Origin: Amycolatopsis eburnea
GTDB lineage: Bacteria > Actinomycetota > Actinomycetes > Mycobacteriales > Pseudonocardiaceae
DNA: 64,000 bases
Direction of reading: 5' to 3'
Assembly: GCF_003937945.1 (NCBI RefSeq)
Contig: NZ_RSEC01000053.1
Location: 124,001 to 188,000 of the forward strand
This document shows positions 15,548 to 23,930 of this stretch, piece after piece. Both the position numbers and the translations under genes were made by a program. Under the pieces are notes generated by a model that saw only the letters and a list, made by a program, of their open reading frames with translations, did no database searches and had not been told where the DNA came from. How positions within the stretch are numbered: position 1 is the stretch's first letter; the number at the start of each line of letters is the position of its first letter.

Positions 15548-16183
15548 GTGGGTTCCCAGGTCCCGGTGTGGATACCGATCGTCGTCGCACTGCTCGGCCT
15601 GGCCGGGGTGCTCACCACCCAGGTGCTCTCGGGCCGGCGCGAAACCAAGCGGATGGCCGAGGAAACCGCTCGTGAAGAGCGCCGGTGGCAGCGCGAGCGG
15701 GAAGCCCGCACCCACGAGACCCGCGCCGGCGCCTACGCCGAGCTCCTCGGCGTCCTGGAGGCGTTCGACATGGTCCTGTTCCGGACGCTCCGGACCCGCG
15801 AGCTCGGCAAACCCGTCGATGAGGACCAGATCGCCGAGCTGCGCGAGGTGCGGAGCGAAACCCAGCACGCGCTCGGCGCGGTCGCGCTGCACGCGCCGGA
15901 ACCGATCCGGGAGCTCGTCAGCGAGGCGGTGCTGCCGCGGATGCGGCTGGCCACCCGGCTGATGGACCCCGAAAACACCGGCGCCGACGACCGCGTCCTG
16001 TGGACGGCCGGCCAGCGCGGCTACCGCCTCCTGCGCGCGAAGATGCGTCTCGACCTCGGGTTCGACGCGGAACCGCTGGCCGCGATCGAGGCGATCGGCG
16101 CTCAGCCGACGGGGGTCAGCGGCTCGTCGGACAGCACTTCGGACCCGGCCGACACGACCAGCCTGCCGCCGCCCACCTCGTAG
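15548..16183 (+). CDS. Membrane-anchored coiled-coil protein of unknown function
   Basis: 211 residues. One N-terminal hydrophobic segment (WIPIVVALLGLAGVLTTQVL) is followed by a strongly charged helix (RRETKRMAEETAREERRWQREREARTHETR) and an all-helical domain. This is an anchored cytoplasmic architecture without a recognised family. GTG 15548 lies 6 bases after TAGGGT (15536-15541), which suggests a leaderless message. The last 27 codons overlap the convergent gene by 82 bp and encode a serine/threonine-rich tail unlike the rest of the protein, so the tail may be recent read-through into the neighbour. Confidence 0.65.
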   Translation: MGSQVPVWIPIVVALLGLAGVLTTQVLSGRRETKRMAEETAREERRWQREREARTHETRAGAYAELLGVLEAFDMVLFRTLRTRELGKPVDEDQIAELREVRSETQHALGAVALHAPEPIRELVSEAVLPRMRLATRLMDPENTGADDRVLWTAGQRGYRLLRAKMRLDLGFDAEPLAAIEAIGAQPTGVSGSSDSTSDPADTTSLPPPTS

Positions 16184-16728
16184 CGGTAGGCACCGTTCAC
16201 CGCGACGAAGCCGTCGCCCGAGGCCTCGGCGGGCAGCGTGATGTGGGTGTCGCCCGACGCCGCCTGCCCACGGGCCTGGCCGTCGTAGAAGACGCGGCCG
16301 TCGGGCGTCCGGCAGATCGTGATCAGCGACTTGGCCGTCTGCCCGACAAGCAGCGCGGTCCCCTGGCCGCCGGGCAGGTACCGCGCGGCGTCACCCGGGC
16401 ACGGTTTCCCCTCCGGCGTGGCCGACGTGGTCGGGGTGGACGGCGGCGTGAGCGCCTCGGCGGTGGTGACGACGGTCTTGGTCGTGGGCAGTGAGGGCGT
16501 CGTGTACGCCGGGAACGGCCCGGACGCGGCCGGCTCGGGTTTCGGGTGCCCGGTGAACAGCAGGACGCCGCCCACCGCGACGCCCGCGACCACCATCAGC
16601 GTCAGCAGCACCCACAGCGCCCGCGCGCGGGCGCGGCCCGGAGCCAGGCCCGAGCAGGTGCCGCAGCGCCCGGCGCCGGGGTCGTTGACCGCGCCGCACT
16701 GCGCGCACATCCACGGGGTACCCGCCAT
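16102..16728 (-). CDS. Zinc-ribbon membrane protein with extracytoplasmic domain
   Basis: 208 residues. It begins with a four-cysteine zinc ribbon (WMCAQCGAVNDPGAGRCGTC), followed by a transmembrane helix (ALWVLLTLMVVAGVAVGGVLL), a proline/threonine-rich linker and an outer domain with two cysteines (GKPCPGD and ITICRTPDG) that could form a disulphide. ATG 16728 is preceded by the very good ribosome site GAAGGAGG; the longer frame from 16767 would place it inside the coding region. A sensor or envelope role is a guess. It overlaps the convergent gene by 82 bp. Confidence 0.72.
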   Translation of the reverse strand: MAGTPWMCAQCGAVNDPGAGRCGTCSGLAPGRARARALWVLLTLMVVAGVAVGGVLLFTGHPKPEPAASGPFPAYTTPSLPTTKTVVTTAEALTPPSTPTTSATPEGKPCPGDAARYLPGGQGTALLVGQTAKSLITICRTPDGRVFYDGQARGQAASGDTHITLPAEASGDGFVAVNGAYRYEVGGGRLVVSAGSEVLSDEPLTPVG

Positions 16729-16806
16729 CGGGCCTCCTTCGGCCCGGCGCCTCGCAGGCGCCGTCACCTCATCGTCACCGACGACGGCGCCCGCTGCAAC
16801 GGTCCG

Positions 16807-17223
16807 CTACGACCCCTGGACCACGTTGACCATCCAGGGAATGCCGAACTTGTCGACGAGCGCGCCGAATTCGTCGCCCCACATCTGCTTTTCGAACGGA
16901 ACCGTCACGGTCGCGCCGTCGCTCAGCTGTTCCCAGTAGCCGCGCAGGTCGTCGGCGTCGTCGCCGCTGAGGCTGACCGTGATGTTCGTGCCCGGCTTGT
17001 GCTCCATCCCGGCCGGGGTGTCCGCCGCCATGAGCGTGAAGCCCTTGTCGGTCTCCAGCTGGGAATGCATGATCTTGTCCGCGTCCGCCCCTTCGGGTGA
17101 ACCGAATTCCCCGAACGTGTTCACCGTCAGCGTGCCGCCGAAGACGCTCTTGTAGAACTCCATCGCCTGCCGCGCGTCGTCGCGGAAGCTCAGGTACGGG
17201 TTGAGACGAGAAGCCACGGCCAT
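16807..17223 (-). CDS. VOC-superfamily protein, PhnB/YjdN-like
   Basis: 138 residues of the vicinal-oxygen-chelate fold: LNPYLSFRDDARQAMEFYKSVFGGTLTV at the N-terminus and MHSQLETDKGFTLMAADT, then the paired half ending WGDEFGALVDKFGIPWMVNV, which is the hallmark C-terminal motif of the PhnB-like branch. These proteins keep the glyoxalase fold, but most have no known reaction and the usual metal ligands are only partly kept. It is the distal gene of no obvious operon. Confidence 0.9.
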   Translation of the reverse strand: MAVASRLNPYLSFRDDARQAMEFYKSVFGGTLTVNTFGEFGSPEGADADKIMHSQLETDKGFTLMAADTPAGMEHKPGTNITVSLSGDDADDLRGYWEQLSDGATVTVPFEKQMWGDEFGALVDKFGIPWMVNVVQGS

Positions 17224-17300
17224 CTCCTTCGCTCGGCAGAGAGCAGCATCCTCGCAGAACCCGGGGACAGCGCCAATCGGCGGATTTTCAGCGTCACCCG

Positions 17301-17858
17301 TCAGAGCACGAACCGGCGCTGCGCATCGGGTTCGAGCGGCAACGCGCCGTGCAGCGCGGCCCGCGCGCGCAGTTCCAGCGCGCGGTCGAGGGGCCGGGTG
17401 CCCGGGGCAGGCGCGGTGTGGAACGTGCCGCGGTCGAACAGGTACACCAGGGCGAGCTTCCGGTCGAGGCGGCCGGTCTGCTCGCCGAACTCGACGGTCG
17501 CGAAGCGCAGGCAGCCGCCGTAGCCGGCCCGCGAGAGGCGGTCCGCGACGTCGACCAGGTCACCGGTCAGCACGCGCAGGTCGCGGTTGCGGCGCCAGCA
17601 CCGCACCGTCGACCGGCCGTTCAGGTCCTGGGTCACCAGCGGGTGCACCGGCAGCCGGGCCGACGTCGCGGCCAGCAGCTCCGCTTCGGTGCGGGCCAGC
17701 GCGTCCCCGTCCACCTTGAAGCCGACCGTGCCGCCGCCGGTGGGCGCGAGGCCCAGGGCGGCGCGCATCCGCGGGGCCGCGGCGGCGAGGGTGTAGAGGG
17801 ACTGCAGGTGCGGGCGGGACGTCCAGCACCGGACGAGCTTGCTGTCCAGCAGGGTCAC
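17301..17858 (-). CDS. Conserved-looking protein of unknown function
   Basis: I do not recognise this 185-residue protein. It has an even mix of hydrophobic and charged residues, no signal peptide and no membrane segment. Notable stretches are DSKLVRCWTSRPHLQSLYTLAAAAPRMRAALGL and RDLRVLTGDLVDVADRLSRAGYGGCLRF. The frame continues upstream to 18044, but that extension is low-complexity and crosses promoter-like sequence; GTG 17858 with GGAGA about 12 bases upstream fits better. It is preceded by a 226-bp gap in which I see only a GTCCAC-A-GTGGAC palindrome (17916-17928). Confidence 0.55.
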   Translation of the reverse strand: MTLLDSKLVRCWTSRPHLQSLYTLAAAAPRMRAALGLAPTGGGTVGFKVDGDALARTEAELLAATSARLPVHPLVTQDLNGRSTVRCWRRNRDLRVLTGDLVDVADRLSRAGYGGCLRFATVEFGEQTGRLDRKLALVYLFDRGTFHTAPAPGTRPLDRALELRARAALHGALPLEPDAQRRFVL

Positions 17859-18084
17859 GACGATGTGTCCTATCTCCGGTCGAGAAGGGACCGCCGGGCC
17901 GGGCGCACTGGCAGTGTCCACAGTGGACGTCAGGCGCGGGGACACCGGGGTCGGAAAGGACAGCATGCGCCCGCGCCGCGGGGTTCCGGCCCGGAACCCC
18001 GCGGTCACGCGGCGAACGGCAGCACTTCGCCGCCGAACGGTCACTCCGGGTCAGGTTCAGCCGATCAGCGGTACCCCTTTCACC

Positions 18085-19074
18085 TCACGCCACGGAAATG
18101 ACGACCTTCCCGAGGTTCCGGCGGCTCCGGAACCGCTCGAACGCCCCGTCCGCGTCGTCGAACGGGTGAACGCTGTCGACGACCGGTTCCAGCGGTCGCA
18201 CGGCGAGCCACCGGAGGAGGTCTTCGGTGTCCTCGCGGCTGCCGACCCAGATCTTCCGGAGACTCGCCCCGCTGCGGAACAGGTCCATGAAGCCGACCGG
18301 CGGCCCGTCCGCGCCGACGAACCCGACGAGCGCGATCTCGGCGTGGTGCGTCCCGGCCGCGACGAGCGACTGCGCGAACGTGCCCGGCCCGCCGACCTCG
18401 ACGATCCGGTCCGCGCCCCGGCCGCCGGTAGCGTCGAGGACGGCCTGGCCCCACTCCGGCGTCGCGCGGTAGTCGATCACCGCGTCCGCACCGAGTCCGG
18501 TCAGCTTGGCCGCCTTCGCCGCGCTCGACGTCGTCGCGACCACGCGCGCACCGAACTGCTTGGCGAGCTGCAGGGCGAACAGGGAGACACCGCCGGTGCC
18601 GAGGGTCAGCACGACGTCGCCCGGCCGCACGCCGGCGAGCGACGTCCACGCGGTGACCGCGGCGCACGGCAGCGTCGCGCCTTGTTCGTAGGTGAGCGAA
18701 TCGGGCAGCGCGACGAGCGCGTGTTCCGGCACGGCACGGTATTCGGCGAGCCAGCCGTCCTGGCCGTTCCCGTAGCCGACGAGGGTCTCCGGCAGCCGTC
18801 CGGCGATCCAGTGCGAGTGGAAGTTCCCGAGCACCCGGTCGCCGGCCGCGAACCGCGTGACGCCCGCCCCCACCGCCACGACGTCGCCCGCGGCGTCGGA
18901 CAACGGGATCAGCCCGCCCGGCCCGGTGGTGAAGTGCTCGCCGTCGAGGATGAGCAGGTCGCGGTAGTTCAGCGACGTCGCCCGCACGCGGACGAGCACT
19001 TCCCCGCGCTGCGGTTCGGGCTCCGGTTCGTCGCGGCGGACCAGCTTGCCCGTCTCGGGACGGTAGACGCGCAC
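18085..19074 (-). CDS. Zinc-independent alcohol dehydrogenase/quinone oxidoreductase (MDR family)
   Basis: A 329-residue medium-chain reductase. The GroES-like half has TSLNYRDLLILDGEHFTT and PLSDAAGDVVAVGAGVTRFAAGDRV; the Rossmann half has VLTLGTGGVSLFALQLAKQFGARVVATT with GTGGVS as nucleotide-binding loop and a following SSAAK consistent with NADPH. The zinc-coordinating cysteines of classical alcohol dehydrogenases are absent, so quinone or enone reduction is more likely. GTG 19074 follows GGGAGG. It is divergent from an ArsR-type regulator with a 22-bp palindrome between them, which probably controls it. Confidence 0.9.
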   Translation of the reverse strand: MRVYRPETGKLVRRDEPEPEPQRGEVLVRVRATSLNYRDLLILDGEHFTTGPGGLIPLSDAAGDVVAVGAGVTRFAAGDRVLGNFHSHWIAGRLPETLVGYGNGQDGWLAEYRAVPEHALVALPDSLTYEQGATLPCAAVTAWTSLAGVRPGDVVLTLGTGGVSLFALQLAKQFGARVVATTSSAAKAAKLTGLGADAVIDYRATPEWGQAVLDATGGRGADRIVEVGGPGTFAQSLVAAGTHHAEIALVGFVGADGPPVGFMDLFRSGASLRKIWVGSREDTEDLLRWLAVRPLEPVVDSVHPFDDADGAFERFRSRRNLGKVVISVA

Positions 19075-19089
19075 CAGGGAACCTCCCTC

Positions 19090-19111
19090 ATGTTAACCAA
19101 ATGGCTAACAT
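19090..19111. promoter_or_regulatory. ArsR-type operator between divergent genes
   Basis: Arms ATGTTAACCA (19090-19099) and TGGCTAACAT (19102-19111) form a 22-bp palindrome with one mismatch per arm and centre AA. It lies 15 bp before the reductase start and covers the -10 region of the regulator. Confidence 0.75.
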
Positions 19112-19161
19112 CGACCATGGCACAGGCCCGCGCGTCCCGGCAACCAAGGGATACTCGGAGC

Positions 19162-19482
19162 ATGGCCAGCCGCACCGCGACCCCGTTGGACCACCCGGCC
19201 CTCGACGACGTCCCGTTCAGCGCGGCCCTCGAAGCCCTCCGCGACCCGCACCGGCTGGCCATGGTCGCCGCCCTCGCCCGCGAGCCCGGCCAGTCGTGCG
19301 GCGCGATCATGCCCCCGGTCAGCAAGCCAGCGGCGTCCCGGCACTTCAAGATCCTCCGCGCGGCCGGCCTGCTGAAGCAGTGGGACAGCGGCACGCAGCG
19401 GCTGAACGCGCTGCGCCGCGAGGAGTTCGACGCCCGCTTCCCCGGCCTGCTCGACCTGGCCCTCGCCGAAGCCGCCCGCTGA
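19162..19482 (+). CDS. ArsR-family winged-helix regulator
   Basis: A 106-residue regulator: AALEALRDPHRLAMVAALAREPG is the typical first helix pair, and VSKPAASRHFKILRAAGLLKQW is the recognition helix region. No cysteine metal site is visible, so it probably senses redox or a small molecule. ATG 19162 is my choice; ATG 19117, 15 codons earlier, would be leaderless behind TAACAT and is possible. It is divergent from the quinone reductase gene, sharing the operator at 19090-19111. Confidence 0.85.
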   Translation: MASRTATPLDHPALDDVPFSAALEALRDPHRLAMVAALAREPGQSCGAIMPPVSKPAASRHFKILRAAGLLKQWDSGTQRLNALRREEFDARFPGLLDLALAEAAR

Positions 19483-19489
19483 TCATGCC

Positions 19490-19647
19490 GTGAACGACCC
19501 TTTCACCTCACCAGACGACATGAATGGCCCTTTCACGACATCCCGGAGACGCGGGCAGACCACGCGGCCAGGCGCTCTGCCACCGGCCGGTCCGGCATCT
19601 TCGCGGAACCGCCCGCCGGCGGGCGTCGCGAAAGGACCCTTCGCGAC
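19490..19647. repeat. Three short palindromic units after the ArsR gene
   Basis: Units at 19490-19506 (GTGAA ... TTCAC), 19519-19540 (ATGAATGGCCCTTTCAC) and 19625-19647 (arms GTCGCGAA and TTCGCGAC around AGGACCC) share a core related to GGnCCCTT flanked by inverted arms. They lie in the 275-bp gene-free stretch between the ArsR and MarR genes and look like small dispersed hairpin elements; the first may also terminate the ArsR transcript. Confidence 0.5.
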
Positions 19648-19715
19648 GCGAAGCAGGCTTACCTCGGCTCCCGAAGCCGCGCGCTGATCCGGGAGCATCC
19701 GCCCCAACCAGACAT

Positions 19716-19746
19716 TTAGCGTTGCTAACAGCTCTGAGTCAGAGCT
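19716..19746. promoter_or_regulatory. MarR operator upstream of the exporter operon
   Basis: A perfect 17-bp palindrome, AGCTCTGA-G-TCAGAGCT (19730-19746), lies 11 bp before the MarR start, next to a smaller inverted repeat TTAGC/GCTAA (19716-19728). This position fits autorepression. Confidence 0.75.
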
Positions 19747-19757
19747 ACTTTGGCGGC

Positions 19758-20198
19758 ATGACCGAACTCGCCGACCGGCTGCTGGGCGCCGTCCAGGGGA
19801 TCCGCCGCGTGGTGCGCCGCCGGGTGCGCGCCGAAGTGCCCGGCTTCCCGCTGCCCGGCGCGCAGGTCGAAGTCCTGCGCGTGGTGGCCGACCACCCCGG
19901 CATCGGCGTCGCCGCGGCCGCGCGCGAGCTGCACCTGGCCGGCAACTCGGTCAGCACGCTGGTCAACCAGCTCGCCGACGCCGGGCTGCTGCGCCGCGAA
20001 CCCGACCCCGCCGACCGGCGCGCGGCCCGGCTGGAGATCACCGATGCCGCGCGCGACCGGATGGCGTCGTGGCGGCGCGCCCGGACCGGGCTCGTCGCCG
20101 AAGCCCTCACCGCGCTATCCGAAGAGGACCTCGAAGCCATCGAGAACGCGTTGCCGGCGCTGGAAAAACTCATGGGCGTCCTGAAGGAGCAGCCATGA
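19758..20198 (+). CDS. MarR-family regulator, first gene of an ABC-export operon
   Basis: A 146-residue winged-helix regulator with GVAAAARELHLAGNSVSTLVNQLADAGLLRREPDPADRRAARLEIT (about residues 52-97) as DNA-binding region and beta wing, and flanking dimerisation helices. The ATG follows directly after the palindromic operator. Its stop overlaps the ATPase start as ATGA, so regulator and transporter are one operon; drug- or metabolite-induced derepression is the usual logic for this layout. Confidence 0.92.
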   Translation: MTELADRLLGAVQGIRRVVRRRVRAEVPGFPLPGAQVEVLRVVADHPGIGVAAAARELHLAGNSVSTLVNQLADAGLLRREPDPADRRAARLEITDAARDRMASWRRARTGLVAEALTALSEEDLEAIENALPALEKLMGVLKEQP

Positions 20199-20998
20199 CC
20201 GAACCCGCGGTGCGCTGCACCGGGCTGAGCCACTCGTTCGGCACCACCCGCGCGGTCGACGGCGTCGACCTGGAGATCCGCGCGGGCGAGGTGTTCGGCC
20301 TGCTCGGCCCGAACGGCGCGGGCAAGACCACCACCCTCCGGATGATCACCACGCTGCTGCCCACGGCGCCGGAACGGATCACGGTCTTCGGCGTCGACGT
20401 CGCCCGCCGCCGGATGGCCGTGCGGCGGCTGATCGGCTACGTCCCGCAGCAGCTGTCCGCCGACGGCGCGCTGACCGGCCGCGAAAACGTCGCGCTGTTC
20501 GCCCGGCTCTTCGACGTCCCCCGGGCGCAACGCCCGCGGCAGGTGCGGAGCGCGTTGGAGCTGGTCGGGCTGGACGCCGACGCCGACCGCACGGCCAAGA
20601 CGTACTCCGGCGGCATGATCCGCCGCCTCGAGCTGGCCCAGGCCCTGGTCAGCTCGCCGCGGCTGCTCGTCCTCGACGAGCCGACGATCGGCCTCGACCC
20701 GGTCGCCCGCTCGTCGGTGTGGGACCGCATCGCCGAAATCCGCGCGGCGACCGGCATGACCGTGCTCGTCACGACCCACTACATGGACGAGGCCGAGCAG
20801 TACTGCGACCGCGTCGCGCTGATGCACGCCGGGCGGATCCGCGCGCTGGGCACCCCGGCGGAGCTGGAGGCGGACCTCGGTCCGGAGTCCACTTTGGACG
20901 ACGTGTTCCGCGCCGCGACCGGGAACCGCCTCGAAAGCGACGAAGGAGGGATCCGAGGTGTCCGTGCCACTCGCCGCACCGCCCGCCGTCTCGGCTGA
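20195..20998 (+). CDS. ABC transporter ATPase (daunorubicin-resistance/DrrA-like)
   Basis: A 267-residue ATPase of an ABC-2 exporter. Walker A GPNGAGKTT (about residues 39-47), Q-loop YVPQQLSADGALTGREN, signature YSGGMIRRLELAQAL, Walker B LLVLDEPTIGLDP and switch histidine TTHYMDEAEQYCDRV are all intact. It pairs with the permease gene that starts 41 bp before its end. Family members export antibiotics or lipids. Translation starts by ATGA overlap with the MarR gene. Confidence 0.95.
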   Translation: MTEPAVRCTGLSHSFGTTRAVDGVDLEIRAGEVFGLLGPNGAGKTTTLRMITTLLPTAPERITVFGVDVARRRMAVRRLIGYVPQQLSADGALTGRENVALFARLFDVPRAQRPRQVRSALELVGLDADADRTAKTYSGGMIRRLELAQALVSSPRLLVLDEPTIGLDPVARSSVWDRIAEIRAATGMTVLVTTHYMDEAEQYCDRVALMHAGRIRALGTPAELEADLGPESTLDDVFRAATGNRLESDEGGIRGVRATRRTARRLG

Positions 20999-21779
20999 CC
21001 CCGGCCCGCTCGGCCGGCTGCGCGTGCTCGCCGCCCGCGTCGGCGCGATGTGCCTGGTGGAGCTGCAGAAACTGCGCCGCGACCAGACCGAGCTGCTCAC
21101 CCGCGCGATCCAGCCCGCGCTGTGGCTGCTGATCTTCGGGGAGACGTTCACCCGGCTGAAGGCGATCCCGACCGGCTCGACGCCGTACCTGGACTACCTC
21201 GCGCCGGGCATCCTCGCGCAGTCGGCGCTGTTCATCGCGATCTTCTACGGCATCCAGATCATCTGGGAGCGCGACGCGGGTGTGCTCGCCAAGCTCCTGG
21301 TGACGCCCACCCCGCGGGCGGCGCTCGTGGCCGGGAAGGCGTTCGCCGCCGGGGTCCGCGCGCTGGTGCAGGCGCTGATGGTGCTGGTGCTCGCCGCGGT
21401 GCTCGGCGTCGGGCTGACCGCGAACCCGCTGAAGCTGCTCGCGATGGCCGTCGTGCTCGTGCTGGGGTCGGCGTTCTTCTGCTGCCTGTCCATCGTGATC
21501 GCCGGGATCGTGCTGTCGCGCGAACGGCTGATGGGCATCGGGCAGGCGATCACGATGCCGTTGTTCTTCGGCTCCAACGCGTTGTACCCGGTGGACCTGA
21601 TGCCGTCTTGGCTGAAGGTGCTCAGCCACGTCAACCCGCTGAGCTACCAGGTGGACGCGCTGCGCGGCCTGCTGATCGGCACGCCCGCCCACCTCGGCCT
21701 CGACTTCGGCGTGCTGGCCGCGGCGACGGCGGTGGCGATTTCGGTCGCTTCGGCTTTGCTCGGCAGGTTGGCCCGGTGA
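20958..21779 (+). CDS. ABC-2 type transporter permease
   Basis: A 273-residue membrane protein with six hydrophobic segments, LTRAIQPALWLLIFGETFTR at the start and the ABC-2 landmark ALYPVDLMPSWLKVLSHVNPLSYQVDALRGLLIG near the end. It forms the membrane half of the exporter with the preceding ATPase. GTG 20958 sits behind GAAGGAGGG and overlaps the ATPase reading frame by 41 bp. Substrate unknown. Confidence 0.93.
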   Translation: MSVPLAAPPAVSADPGPLGRLRVLAARVGAMCLVELQKLRRDQTELLTRAIQPALWLLIFGETFTRLKAIPTGSTPYLDYLAPGILAQSALFIAIFYGIQIIWERDAGVLAKLLVTPTPRAALVAGKAFAAGVRALVQALMVLVLAAVLGVGLTANPLKLLAMAVVLVLGSAFFCCLSIVIAGIVLSRERLMGIGQAITMPLFFGSNALYPVDLMPSWLKVLSHVNPLSYQVDALRGLLIGTPAHLGLDFGVLAAATAVAISVASALLGRLAR

Positions 21780-21833
21780 GGCCCATCTCTCACCGAACGG
21801 AAGCTTCATTCCCGGCTGGCTAACCTCGGTTTC

Positions 21834-23930
21834 GTGAATGGTCGCCCAGGCGTGTTCTCTTTGGCCGGATTGTGCGTTCTCGCCGGAATACTGGTGGCGG
21901 GCACGGTGGCGCCCGCCGCCATCGGCGCGGGACTGCTGTCGAATCAGGTGAGCGATTCGGTGGACACCATTTCCGCGCAGCTCGCGGCGGCCGATCCCCC
22001 GCTCACCACGACCGTGACCGACCGCGACGGCACCCCGATCGCGACGCTCTACGCGCAGTACCGCCTCCCGGTCACCGCGGCCGGGATCGCGACGACGATG
22101 AAGGCCGCGATCATCGGCGTGGAGGACCGCCGCTTCTACGCCGAAGGCGGCGTCGACCTGCAAGGAACCCTGCGCGCGGCGATCAACGACAGCACCGGCG
22201 GCGCGCTGCAGGGCGCGTCGACGCTCACCCAGCAACTGGTCAAGAACTACCTGATCAACGTCGTCGACCGAACCGATCCGGCGGCCCAGCAGGCCGATCG
22301 CGAGGATTCACTCGCCCGCAAGCTGCGCGAAGCGAAAATGGCCGTCCAGCTCAACGACACGATGAGCAAGGACGACATCCTGGCCGATTACCTCAACGTG
22401 GTCGAATTCAGCGGAACCGTGTACGGGGTGGGCGCGGCGGCGAAAGCGTATTTCGGGACGACAGCGGACAAACTGACCGTGCCGCAGGCCGCGCTGCTCG
22501 CCGGAATGGTGAACAACCCCACCGTCTACAACCCGTACACGCACCCGGAAAAGGCGCTGCAGCGGCGCAACCTCGTCATCGACGACATGGTCACCAACGG
22601 CTCCATCCCCGCGTCCTACGCGGCGACGGCGAAAACGGCACCGCTCGGGCTGCTGCCGGACGGGCCGGTGACACCGTCCGGCACCTGCCTGGGCGCGGCG
22701 CCGGACGCGGGGTTCTTCTGCGCCTACACGGAAAGCTACCTCGTGCGCGCCGGGTTCACCGCGGACCAGCTCGCCACCGGCGGGTACACGATCAAGACGA
22801 CGCTCGACCCGCGTGTCTCGCAGGTGGCGAAGGACGCCGTCGACGCGAACGTGCCGACCACGCAGGACGGCGTCGCGAACACCTTCGCCGTGGTGCAGCC
22901 GGGTTCGGCCGGGCACCAGGTGCTCGCGATGGTCGCCAACCGGAACTACGGCACGGATCCGGCGCGCGGCGAGACGTCCACCGACATCGTCGCGGACGCG
23001 AGCAACGAGTTCGGCGCCGGCTCGTCGTTCAAGATCTTCACCTCGGCCGCGGCGCTCGTCACCGGCAAGGCAGGCCTGGACACGCCGCTGCCGAACCCGG
23101 ACAGCCAGTGCTTCCCGGTCCCGGACTCGCGTTCGTCGTGCTACACCGTCCACAACGACGGCCACTACGCCGACCCGATCAGCCTCGCCGACGGGCTGGC
23201 GACGTCACCGAACGTCGCGTTCGTCGGGCTGGAGAGCCAGGTCGGGATGCCCGCCGTGCTCGACATGGCGTACAAGCTCGGGCTGCGCAACACCCTCGCG
23301 ACCAACGACGCCGGCGCGGTGCCGGATCCGAGTTCGAGCAACCCGCAGTACAGCGAGCCGCAGTCGAAGTACTTCCAGAACCTGCTGTCGTTCACCCTCG
23401 GCAACAGCCCGGTCAGCCCGCTGGAGATGGCGAACGTCTCGGCGACCCTGATGAGCGGCGGCGTCTGGTGCCCGCCGGACCCGATCCTGTCGGTGACCGA
23501 CCGGAACGGGAACGCCGTGCCGGTGCGGCAGCAGGCGTGCGAGCAGGTCATCCCGACGGGTGTGGCGAACACCCTCGAAGCCGGCCTGAGCAAGGACACC
23601 ACGGACGGCACGTCGGCCCAGGCCGCCCGCGCGGCCGGCTGGACCCGCCCCGACATCGGCAAGACGGGCACGACCCAGCAGAGCGAATCGGTCGCGTTCG
23701 TCGGCGGCGTGGACGGCTACGCGGTGTCGTCCATGGTCTTCGCCGACGGGCCGCACCCGCGCGAGATCTGCCCGGGCACCCCGGTCCACCTCGGCGACTG
23801 CGGCCACGGCGCGTTCGGCGGCACGGTCGCCGCGCCGCCCTACTTCCACGCCATGAACCAGCTGCTGGCCGGCGTGCCCGACCAGCCGATCCCCGGCCCG
23901 GACCCGGCGTACCTGCAGGCGCGCGGCTAG
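21834..23930 (+). CDS. Class A penicillin-binding protein (glycosyltransferase + transpeptidase)
   Basis: A 698-residue bifunctional peptidoglycan synthase. One N-terminal membrane anchor is followed by a GT51 domain (VEDRRFYAEGGVDLQGTLRAA, GASTLTQQLVKNYL, about residues 95-265) and a penicillin-binding transpeptidase with SSFK (Ser397), SPN (458) and KTGT (610). The catalytic glutamates EDRRF and the GT51 motif are intact. Only a few residues precede the anchor, unlike longer PBP1A or PonA homologues, and there is no PASTA tail. TAACCT (21821-21826) lies 7 bases before GTG 21834, a leaderless pattern. Stop overlaps the convergent gene by CTAG. Confidence 0.94.
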   Translation: MNGRPGVFSLAGLCVLAGILVAGTVAPAAIGAGLLSNQVSDSVDTISAQLAAADPPLTTTVTDRDGTPIATLYAQYRLPVTAAGIATTMKAAIIGVEDRRFYAEGGVDLQGTLRAAINDSTGGALQGASTLTQQLVKNYLINVVDRTDPAAQQADREDSLARKLREAKMAVQLNDTMSKDDILADYLNVVEFSGTVYGVGAAAKAYFGTTADKLTVPQAALLAGMVNNPTVYNPYTHPEKALQRRNLVIDDMVTNGSIPASYAATAKTAPLGLLPDGPVTPSGTCLGAAPDAGFFCAYTESYLVRAGFTADQLATGGYTIKTTLDPRVSQVAKDAVDANVPTTQDGVANTFAVVQPGSAGHQVLAMVANRNYGTDPARGETSTDIVADASNEFGAGSSFKIFTSAAALVTGKAGLDTPLPNPDSQCFPVPDSRSSCYTVHNDGHYADPISLADGLATSPNVAFVGLESQVGMPAVLDMAYKLGLRNTLATNDAGAVPDPSSSNPQYSEPQSKYFQNLLSFTLGNSPVSPLEMANVSATLMSGGVWCPPDPILSVTDRNGNAVPVRQQACEQVIPTGVANTLEAGLSKDTTDGTSAQAARAAGWTRPDIGKTGTTQQSESVAFVGGVDGYAVSSMVFADGPHPREICPGTPVHLGDCGHGAFGGTVAAPPYFHAMNQLLAGVPDQPIPGPDPAYLQARG

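Noticed and set aside
17859..18044. N-terminal extension of the 17301 protein to 18044
   Set aside because: The extension is low-complexity, basic and crosses promoter-like DNA; GTG 17858 gives a compact protein.
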